A stretch of 60,033 nucleotides of DNA from Micavibrio sp. UBA6139 (GTDB lineage: Bacteria > Pseudomonadota > Alphaproteobacteria > Micavibrionales > Micavibrionaceae). The stretch spans positions 1-60,033 of the forward strand of contig DIVF01000026.1 of the NCBI GenBank assembly GCA_002423285.1, given 5' to 3'. The translations under genes were made by a program, and so were the position numbers. Below, one piece after another: positions 49,949 through 56,462 of this stretch. The notes under the pieces were generated by a model that was not told the origin of the DNA, searched no databases, and saw nothing but the letters and a program-made list of their open reading frames with translations. How positions within the stretch are numbered: position 1 is the first letter of the stretch; each line of letters starts with the position of its first letter.

Positions 49949-50764
49949 ATGGATATGATTTTACTTTGGATTCCCGTTCTTTTGGGGCTGGGGGCTGTGT
50001 CTGGGTTTTTGGCCGGGTTATTGGGGATTGGCGGCGGCATTGTTCTGGTGCCGGGGTTGTTCTTTGCGCTGAACGCGTTTGGATATGACGGTGATCACGT
50101 CATGCATATTGCCATTGGCACTTCACTGGCGATTATTATTCCAACCGGTGTGTCTTCGGTGCGGGCGCATTGGAAACACGGCGCGGTACAAATTGATCTG
50201 GTGCGGCGTATCGGCATTGGCATTCTGGCCGGGGTTGCTGTGGGTACGGTTATTGCCAATCATATTACAGGTGAAACGCTGAATATCATTTTCGCCGGGG
50301 CGTTATTATTGCTGGCGGTGATCATGGCCAGTGATCCATCGCGTTTTTCACTGGCTGATAAAGTGCCGGGTCAACCGTGGTCGGCGATGATGGGGGCGGT
50401 GATTGGTATGCTGTCTACTTTGATGGGCATTGGCGGGGCAACGATCAGCGTTCCTTATATGACGTTGCACCGCGTGCCGATTCATCAGGCGATTGCCACG
50501 GCATCGGCCTTGGGCTTGCTGATTTCTATTCCAGCGGCCTTGGGCTTTATTCTGATTGGTTGGGGCGTGAGTGGGTTGCCGCCGTTTTCAGTGGGCTATG
50601 TGAATCTGCTTGCCTGTGCCGTGATTGTTCCGGCCAGTGTCTTGATGGCTCCCTTTGGTGCGCGCGTTGCGCACCGTGTGGCGGTCAGGCCATTGCGGCG
50701 GATCTTTGCGATCTTTATCGCCGTGGTCGCGGTGCGGATGTGGTACGAGGTTGCCGGTGGTTAA
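49949..50764 (+). CDS. TSUP family membrane permease (TauE/SafE-like)
   Basis: 271 residues and about eight hydrophobic segments in two repeats, each with the family glycine motif: GAVSGFLAGLLGIGGGIVLVPGL and GMLSTLMGIGGATISVPY. Members export sulfite, sulfoacetate or other organic anions. AAGG lies 11 nt before the ATG. The gene overlaps the next one by 8 nt, and the ribosome site of the next gene lies inside it. Its link to the glycan locus may be only transcriptional. Confidence 0.92.
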   Translation: MDMILLWIPVLLGLGAVSGFLAGLLGIGGGIVLVPGLFFALNAFGYDGDHVMHIAIGTSLAIIIPTGVSSVRAHWKHGAVQIDLVRRIGIGILAGVAVGTVIANHITGETLNIIFAGALLLLAVIMASDPSRFSLADKVPGQPWSAMMGAVIGMLSTLMGIGGATISVPYMTLHRVPIHQAIATASALGLLISIPAALGFILIGWGVSGLPPFSVGYVNLLACAVIVPASVLMAPFGARVAHRVAVRPLRRIFAIFIAVVAVRMWYEVAGG

Positions 50765-51989
50765 TACGGTCTTGTCACAATGCCGCCTGCGGCATATCGG
50801 GTTTTTCAGCGCTCTTTTTATCTATGGTGTTTTTGGTTCACCCACACCGGATCATTTCGGCTGGGCTGAAATGGCCGTGGGGGTGGGGTTATTGATTGCC
50901 ATTGGCCCCTTACAAATGTTGCAGCGTTTTAGCACACGGCAGCAGGGGGTGTGGCAGAATGCGGCGCAATTATTATTGGTCTATGGTTTAAGCGTTCCGG
51001 TTTTGTGTGGTGTGGCCAGCGGTCATGATCTATCTGTAATCTTCCGCGACATCATTCCGTTTTTATTCCTGCTCTTGCCCTATTTTATGCTGGGGTGGAT
51101 CGATGGTTCGGTCGCGGAAAAGACCTTTGTGACGGCGGGAATTGTCTTTATCGGTGTGGCCTTTGGCGCACGGTTGATTTTTCCTGCGCTGCAAGATGGC
51201 GTCGGCTTCACCAACGCGCCTGATGCGCTGTATCTCTCCATTGCGCCAACGGTTGTTTTCGCGGCGATTTTTCTGACCGGGTTAGCGGGGCATTTATTAT
51301 ATTGCCGGGTCAGCTTTGTCTCTGCTGTGATGGCGTGCGGATTTTTGCTTCTGGCGTTGTTGCCGATATCGGGCATGGTGATGACGTTGCAACGGGCCAG
51401 TTTGGGGTTAACGGCGGCGGGGATTTTTCTGTTGCTGTTGATTGGTGCTGTACGCCGTCCCATGCGCGCGATTGTGCCAAGCATTTTCTGTGTTCTGCTG
51501 CTGATCTTCTTTGCACCCTCTGTTGGCGCCATCTTGGATAGCCTGCTGCAAAAGCAAGCCATGGTTGGATCGAATATGCGTCTTCAGGAATTTCGCGCCG
51601 TGGCCGATACGATGGATGATTCCATTCTGCATGTCCTGTTTGGTCGCGGGTGGGGGGCAACGCTGGCGTCACCGGCGGTGGGTGGGGTGGTGGTTAATTT
51701 CACGCATAGTTTGTTGACGTCTTATTGGATGAAAACGGGGCTGGTTGGATTACTGATCGTTCTTGTGTATCTGGGCAGCCTCGCATCGGCCTTGGTGCGG
51801 ATGGTCCGGGTGCAACCCGTTCTGGCGGTGGCGTTGTTTGTGCCGCTGGCCATTGATGTGATCCTTTATGCCAGCTTCAAATCGTTGGATTTTGGCTTGA
51901 TTCTGCTGCTTCTGGCGCTGTGGGGCACCATGCGTGTGGGTCAAAATATGGGCGCGGTTGCGCACCCCGGCGGCATGGTGTATCCGTAA
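50757..51989 (+). CDS. O-antigen ligase/polymerase-like membrane protein (Wzy-like)
   Basis: 410 residues from a GTG supported by GAGG inside the preceding gene; the frame is open further upstream but that part is not hydrophobic. About ten membrane segments. A periplasmic loop with MRLQEFRAVADTMDDSILHVLFGRGWGATLA and NFTHSLLTSYWMKTGLVG has the ligase/polymerase layout (R.....G.G.G, then N..H). It lacks the TPR tail seen in the genes at 10776 and 27390. Position before a GT4, a Wzz-like and a GT2 gene supports polymerase of an extracellular glycan. Confidence 0.78.
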   Translation: MVNTVLSQCRLRHIGFFSALFIYGVFGSPTPDHFGWAEMAVGVGLLIAIGPLQMLQRFSTRQQGVWQNAAQLLLVYGLSVPVLCGVASGHDLSVIFRDIIPFLFLLLPYFMLGWIDGSVAEKTFVTAGIVFIGVAFGARLIFPALQDGVGFTNAPDALYLSIAPTVVFAAIFLTGLAGHLLYCRVSFVSAVMACGFLLLALLPISGMVMTLQRASLGLTAAGIFLLLLIGAVRRPMRAIVPSIFCVLLLIFFAPSVGAILDSLLQKQAMVGSNMRLQEFRAVADTMDDSILHVLFGRGWGATLASPAVGGVVVNFTHSLLTSYWMKTGLVGLLIVLVYLGSLASALVRMVRVQPVLAVALFVPLAIDVILYASFKSLDFGLILLLLALWGTMRVGQNMGAVAHPGGMVYP

Positions 51990-52012
51990 GATATAACTTC
52001 ATCGGCATAATT

Positions 52013-53311
52013 ATGGTATTTCAGGCGATGGCGAAGCCACCTTCTGTTTTGTTTTTAAACCGTGTTTATCCGCCTGTCCGTGGTGCAACCGGGCGGGTGC
52101 TGCGTGATCTTGCGCGCTCCTTCGCGGCGGATGGCTGGTCGGTGACGGTTTTAACAACAGGCCCTGAAAAGATCGAAGAAAAAGACGGCAGCATCCGCAT
52201 CATCCGCCTGAAAGCGCCATTGCGCAGTAAAACGGCCCTTGGGTATTTAACTGTCTGGTGCAAGCTGACCTTGGCTGGTTTAAAACAACCTGCCGCCGAT
52301 CTGGTTGTCACCATGACCGATCCGCCGATGCTGGTCACATCAGGCCAGATGATTGCACGCGCGAAAAAATCACGTCATATCCATTGGTGTCAGGATTTAT
52401 ATCCTGATCTTTTACCGACACTCGGTCTCAATTTGCCTGATGGTGTGATGAGCATGTTGCGCGGTATATCGCGCCGCGCGATGCGCAAATGCGACCGTGT
52501 GGTTACCATTGGCCGCTGCATGGCGCGGCAATTGACCACCAGCGGCCTTGATCCGAAACGCATTGCCGTTATTCCCAACTGGCCGGATCATGAATTGCTG
52601 GGCCAGCGCAACACAGTCACACGCACCGCGTTTCGCAGTGCCAATACCAATACAACCGATACCAGCACAGATGAGAACGAAGATTCCGTCTATGCTCGGC
52701 CCTTCGAAGAATTATTCCGCGATGGCGATTACCCAAAATTCCGTGTTCTTTATTCCGGCAATCTGGGTCGCGCTCATCCGGTGACAACCGTTCTGGATGC
52801 GGCGGAGATTCTGGCCAAACAAAATCTGGATATTGAATTTGTTTTTGTCGGTGATGGGCCGGGGCATGAAAAATTGTCGCAGGAACGCGCAAGGCGCGGT
52901 CTGGAAAACATCCGCTTTTTGCCCTATCAACCGGCCAGCAGGTTGCGCGAACTGATGGAAAGCGGCGATGTCCATCTGATTTCTATGGCAGAAGATGCCG
53001 CCGGGTTGCTGGTGCCATCGAAACTCTATTCCGCGCTTGCTGTTCGCCGCCCGTGCATCTTCGTTGGGCCCGTGCAAAGCGAAGCCGCCCGTGTCATCAA
53101 TGATTTTAAGGCCGGGGCCGTCGTGCCACAGGATGAACCAGAAATTCTGGCACAAACCATCATCGGCCTGCGCAGCAACAGCGAAGCATGGTTTTCAGCC
53201 CATGAGGGTGCCTCCAAGGCCGGACGTATCTTTATTCCCGATGAAGCCATCGCCGCATGGATCAAACGCGCCCGCGATACGGTCGGGCTTCCTTCGGTGG
53301 CGGAGCGGTAA
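52013..53311 (+). CDS. Glycosyltransferase family 4 (WcaI-like)
   Basis: 432 residues from MVFQAMAKPPSVLF; another ATG lies 15 nt downstream. Two-domain GT-B fold: N-terminal SVLFLNRVYPPVRGATGRVLRDLARSFAADGWSVTVLT; C-terminal FRVLYSGNLGRAHPV, FVFVGDGPGHEKL and the donor site SGDVHLISMAEDAAGLLVPSKLYSALAVRRPCIFVG. The SKLYSALA pattern resembles WcaI-type enzymes of colanic-acid and related pathways. Cytoplasmic-face enzyme adding a sugar to a lipid carrier. An Asn/Thr-rich insertion (RSANTNTTDTSTDENEDS) lies in the linker between domains. Confidence 0.88.
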   Translation: MVFQAMAKPPSVLFLNRVYPPVRGATGRVLRDLARSFAADGWSVTVLTTGPEKIEEKDGSIRIIRLKAPLRSKTALGYLTVWCKLTLAGLKQPAADLVVTMTDPPMLVTSGQMIARAKKSRHIHWCQDLYPDLLPTLGLNLPDGVMSMLRGISRRAMRKCDRVVTIGRCMARQLTTSGLDPKRIAVIPNWPDHELLGQRNTVTRTAFRSANTNTTDTSTDENEDSVYARPFEELFRDGDYPKFRVLYSGNLGRAHPVTTVLDAAEILAKQNLDIEFVFVGDGPGHEKLSQERARRGLENIRFLPYQPASRLRELMESGDVHLISMAEDAAGLLVPSKLYSALAVRRPCIFVGPVQSEAARVINDFKAGAVVPQDEPEILAQTIIGLRSNSEAWFSAHEGASKAGRIFIPDEAIAAWIKRARDTVGLPSVAER

Positions 53312-53314
53312 GCC

Positions 53315-54178
53315 ATGTGTGCAGCCAACCACAATGCAGGACATGTGAGCGCGGATATGACGCTGGCTGACCTGTTGGGGGCGCTGTGGCAGGCAAAGCG
53401 GTCTATAATGGTTGGGGTGGGGATCGGTCTGGTCGCCGCCATTTTATTTTTACTGGCCAGTGTGCCGCATTACCGCATCACCATGCTGGTTGCCCCGGCG
53501 GAACGGGCTTCGCGCACCGATATTAAGGCGCTGCTGCCTGATAACCCCAGTTTTGCCCTGCAATACCTTGTGAATTCTGTCGGGGCACAAGATTCAACTG
53601 ATTTTGTCCTGTTTGAAAACATGCTGCGTGCGCCGCGCGTGGCCGCCATCTTGATGCGCGATGAACAGGTCGTGGATGGCTTGGCGCGTCCGGGGCGTTT
53701 TGTTCTGGCCCGTGATGGCAAATCAAAAAATGCCGCTGATCTCTCCGCGCAATTGGAAGACCGGGTGCAGATTATGCCTGTAGGCAATACGCCGCTGCGC
53801 CGTGTGGTGATTGATCATGCTTCACCGGAATTTGGTCAGGCTTTATTGACCCGCCTTTATAATGAAACTGACCGCCTGATCCGTGCCGATATCGCCGCCA
53901 AGGCGCAAAAACGCAGCGTGTATTTAAAAGACATGCTGAGTCGCGTTCAACATCCTGACCATCGTCGTGCCTTAACATCGTTGTTGATGGAGCAGGAACA
54001 CATATTGATGCTGCTGGCGATTGATGAGCCCTTTGCCGCGATGATTGTCGAACCCCCCAGCGTTTCCCCGCGTCCCTATTGGCCGCGCCGTGGGATTGTC
54101 CTGTGCGCCTTTATGCTGGCGGGCGGGATGATTGGCTTCACAAGATGGAGCCTGAAACGGGGATTTAAGCAGGGGTGA
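53315..54178 (+). CDS. Wzz-like polysaccharide chain-length/co-polymerase protein
   Basis: 287 residues. A Wzz-type N-terminus (SADMTLADLLGALWQAKRSIMVGVGIGLVAAILFLLASVPHYRITMLVAPAE) carries the first membrane span. A periplasmic helical domain of about 180 residues follows, then SVSPRPYWPRRGIVLCAFMLAGGMIGFT as the second span with the preceding Pro-rich motif. There is no fused tyrosine kinase domain, so any control by phosphorylation would need another protein. Starts 3 nt after the GT4 gene and overlaps the GT2 frame. Confidence 0.82.
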   Translation: MCAANHNAGHVSADMTLADLLGALWQAKRSIMVGVGIGLVAAILFLLASVPHYRITMLVAPAERASRTDIKALLPDNPSFALQYLVNSVGAQDSTDFVLFENMLRAPRVAAILMRDEQVVDGLARPGRFVLARDGKSKNAADLSAQLEDRVQIMPVGNTPLRRVVIDHASPEFGQALLTRLYNETDRLIRADIAAKAQKRSVYLKDMLSRVQHPDHRRALTSLLMEQEHILMLLAIDEPFAAMIVEPPSVSPRPYWPRRGIVLCAFMLAGGMIGFTRWSLKRGFKQG

Positions 54179-54183
54179 GCGGC

Positions 54184-54981
54184 ATGATCCCGGTCAGCGT
54201 CATAATCACCACAAAAAACGAAGAACCGCGTCTGGCGGCCTGCCTTGCGGCCCTGAAGGGGTTTGCAGAGGTGGTTATCGTCGATTCCAACAGCACAGAC
54301 CGCACCGCCCAGATCGCAACCCAGGCCGGAGCCCGTGTTGTCAACTTCACCTGGAATAGCCAATACCCGAAAAAACGCCAATGGTGTCTTGATCACTTGC
54401 AGATCCTCCATGACTGGATTTTCTTTGTCGATGCGGATGAGGTTTTAACGCCGGGGCTGGTTGATGAAATCCGCCATCTGCGCTTTGACCGGGCCGGGTA
54501 TTTCGTGGCCGGGGCTTATTACTGGCGTGGCCGGGTGCTGCGCCACGGTTTAAAGAATAACAAGATGGTCCTGTTTCACCGCCACAAATGTGCTTATCCG
54601 GTGGTTGATGATCTGGATATCCCCGGTATGGGCGAGATGGAGGGGCACTATCAACCTACGCCATTGCCTGAATATGCAGGCGAAGGGTTGGGGCAACTCC
54701 ACAGCATGCTTTTACACGATGCCGCACAGGACGAAGCCCATTGGCTTGAACGTCACCGCCGCTATGCGGCGTGGGAACGCGGCATGAATGAACGCGGTGC
54801 ATGGCCGGTTGATCCCATTCCATCCCGGCAAAGAATGAAAATCATCTTTCGCAATCTTCCTGCACGGGGTTTGATCGCCTTCCTCCACTGCTATATCTGG
54901 AAACGCGGTTTTCTGGACGGTGCGGCAGGCTTCGACTTCGCCCGCAAACGCGCCGAATATTATCAAATGATCGAAGGGTAA
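54184..54981 (+). CDS. Glycosyltransferase family 2
   Basis: 265 residues from MIPVSVIITTKNEE, 8 nt after AGGGG; a GTG 9 nt upstream would overlap the wzz-like stop codon (GTGA). The GT-A core is clear: VIITTKNEEPRLAACLAAL, VIVDSNSTDRTAQIA and the DxD motif in WIFFVDADEVL. The RKRAEYYQMIEG end and WLERHRRYAAWE resemble KdtX/WaaE-type LPS core glucosyltransferases. Last gene of the plus-strand glycan run; palindromic repeat copy 7 begins at its stop codon. Confidence 0.9.
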   Translation: MIPVSVIITTKNEEPRLAACLAALKGFAEVVIVDSNSTDRTAQIATQAGARVVNFTWNSQYPKKRQWCLDHLQILHDWIFFVDADEVLTPGLVDEIRHLRFDRAGYFVAGAYYWRGRVLRHGLKNNKMVLFHRHKCAYPVVDDLDIPGMGEMEGHYQPTPLPEYAGEGLGQLHSMLLHDAAQDEAHWLERHRRYAAWERGMNERGAWPVDPIPSRQRMKIIFRNLPARGLIAFLHCYIWKRGFLDGAAGFDFARKRAEYYQMIEG

Positions 54982-55037
54982 AAAGGAAGAGGGTCTAAGG
55001 GGGCGCGCCCCCTTAGAAACCCCTTTCTCTTTTTCTT
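54979..55037 (+). repeat. Dispersed palindromic repeat, copy 7
   Basis: A 10-bp perfect stem CTAAGGGGGC/GCCCCCTTAG (54995-55004, 55007-55016) with loop GC, outer arms GAAGAGGGT / AAACCCCTTTCTC. It fills the gap between convergent GT2 and VOC genes and overlaps the VOC stop codon. Confidence 0.85.
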
Positions 55038-55392
55038 ATGAGTCTGCTGACCAGACGGCCAGTTCATAACCATCAAGATCGGTAAAATGAAAACGCCGTC
55101 CGCCGGGGAAGGCAAAGATTGGGTGGATAATGGTAGCGCCTGCGGCTTCAAGGCGCTTTTGCGTGGCGGTTAGATCATCTGCATATAAAATGACCAGCGG
55201 CCCACCGGGGCGCACGGCTTCACCGGTTGTAAACCCACCTTTTAACCGCCCATCGGTGAATTCGGTGTAGGTCGGACCGAAATCGGTGTATGTCCAACCA
55301 AAAGCGGCAGCATAAAATGCTTTGCTGCGTTCAATGTCATGGACGTTGAATTCGATATTGTCGATCTGGTTGTTGTGGCCTTGTGCGCCCAT
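55036..55392 (-). CDS. VOC-superfamily (glyoxalase/bleomycin-resistance-like) protein
   Basis: 118 residues. One VOC fold with DNIEFNVHDIERSKAFYAAAFGWTYTDFGPTYTEF at the N-terminus and the metal-ligand end FAFPGGRRFHFTDLDGYELAVWS. These small single-domain proteins bind a metal as dimers; the reaction (lyase, dioxygenase or drug binding) cannot be told. It is downstream of the Cys/His-rich gene on the same strand, with palindromic repeat copy 8 between them. Confidence 0.9.
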   Translation of the reverse strand: MGAQGHNNQIDNIEFNVHDIERSKAFYAAAFGWTYTDFGPTYTEFTDGRLKGGFTTGEAVRPGGPLVILYADDLTATQKRLEAAGATIIHPIFAFPGGRRFHFTDLDGYELAVWSADS

Positions 55393-55408
55393 GGTGTTTT
55401 CCTTTTAG

Positions 55409-55443
55409 ATAAGTTCAAGGGGGCTGAGTGCCCCCTTGAAAAT
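55409..55443 (-). repeat. Dispersed palindromic repeat, copy 8
   Basis: An 11-bp perfect stem TTCAAGGGGGC/GCCCCCTTGAA (55414-55424, 55430-55440) with loop TGAGT. It lies between two minus-strand genes, downstream of the Cys/His-rich gene, and lacks the outer arms of the other copies. Confidence 0.75.
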
Positions 55444-55464
55444 GATTATGACCTCAGAGCTGCG

Positions 55465-55671
55465 TTAGTTACAGCAGCCTGATTTTTTTCCACCAAACAG
55501 CTTTTTGAAGAACCCAGAAATCGCGCTGCCCTTGCAGCAGGACTTGCCTTCGCTCTTCATTGCACCGTGGTCATGGCCGTGACTTTGGTGATCATGGCCA
55601 TGTCCGCCGCCACCGCAGCAGCCACCCGCCTTTTGTTCTGTTTGTTCTGGTTTGTTTTGACAGCAACCCAT
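55465..55671 (-). CDS. Small Cys/His-rich probable metal-binding protein
   Basis: 68 residues with three Cys clusters (MGCC at the start, GGCCGGGG, KSCCKG) plus CC near the end, and a histidine-rich stretch HGHDHQSHGHDHG. About 9 Cys and 7 His in 68 residues strongly suggests binding of zinc, copper or nickel; that is inference. The region AISGFFKKLFGGKKSG resembles an amphipathic helix. No signal peptide. The gene stands between a VOC gene and a GT2 gene, and its function is unknown. Confidence 0.75.
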   Translation of the reverse strand: MGCCQNKPEQTEQKAGGCCGGGGHGHDHQSHGHDHGAMKSEGKSCCKGSAISGFFKKLFGGKKSGCCN

Positions 55672-55736
55672 AATGGTTCTCCTTCATATCTAATGATATG
55701 TCCGAAATTTGGAAAATATCCAGCCCCTTTGCGGTC

Positions 55737-56462
55737 TTAGCCGCGCTTTATCGCCCAGTAAACACCCGGCGCGGTGCGGCGCAGGCCCATCTGGGCGGTT
55801 TGCGCCAGATAAAGGGCGGCATTAACATATCCGTGGCACGATTTTAGCTCTTCCCGGACGCAAAACTGCTCCATCCGCCCGTCTTGTGCTGCGGTTTGGG
55901 AAATGCCGCCTTGCTCAAAATTACAGATCGGGAAGGGCGCATAGAGAATTTGATCGGCATTCCGCAGGAACTGTGACGTAAATTTATAATCGGCGGCAAT
56001 GCGGTAGGTCGTATCATAATGCAAGCTGCCCAGCACCTCACGGCGATAGAGCATCGATTGATGATGGGTGAACATACCCAGTAAAATTTTATGGTGCGAC
56101 CGTGCGGTTTTATAATGTTCCCCTTCCAACGCATCGCCATAGACGAAATCAGACCCATCGCAATAGGGCAGCAAGCGTTCAAGCGTTTCTGGTGCAGCCA
56201 GACAATCACCCGCGTTTAAGAATAATAAATACTGGCCATGGGCGCGGACCAGCCCCTTATTCATTGCATCATAAATGCCGTGATCGGGTTCAGATAAAAT
56301 GGTTGCCTGTAAATTGGGTAGCAACGCGGCGGTGCCATCGGTGGAATCGCCATCGATAATGATCCATTCAAACCTGCGGCAGGTTTGCGCATCGAGGCGC
56401 TCGCGTGTTTTTTCGAGGCCCGCCAAATTATTGCGCGTAACGGTAATAATGCTGAATTTCAT
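55737..56462 (-). CDS. Glycosyltransferase family 2 (WcaA-like)
   Basis: 241 residues from MKFSIITVTRNNLAGLE. GT-A landmarks are SIITVTRNN, WIIIDGDSTDGT, SEPDHGIYDAMNKGLVRAHGQYLLFLNAGD (the donor-binding region typical of WcaA/WcaE-like enzymes) and HHQSMLYRREV. It adds a sugar to an exported glycan at the cytoplasmic face. The start overlaps the stop codon of the SLBB export gene by one base (TGATG), so translation is probably coupled. Confidence 0.9.
   Translation of the reverse strand: MKFSIITVTRNNLAGLEKTRERLDAQTCRRFEWIIIDGDSTDGTAALLPNLQATILSEPDHGIYDAMNKGLVRAHGQYLLFLNAGDCLAAPETLERLLPYCDGSDFVYGDALEGEHYKTARSHHKILLGMFTHHQSMLYRREVLGSLHYDTTYRIAADYKFTSQFLRNADQILYAPFPICNFEQGGISQTAAQDGRMEQFCVREELKSCHGYVNAALYLAQTAQMGLRRTAPGVYWAIKRG

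Noticed and set aside
51920..52012. Upstream extension of the GT4 gene overlapping the Wzy-like gene
   Set aside because: The extra residues are polar, lack family similarity, and the GT-B fold begins at SVLFLNRVYPP.
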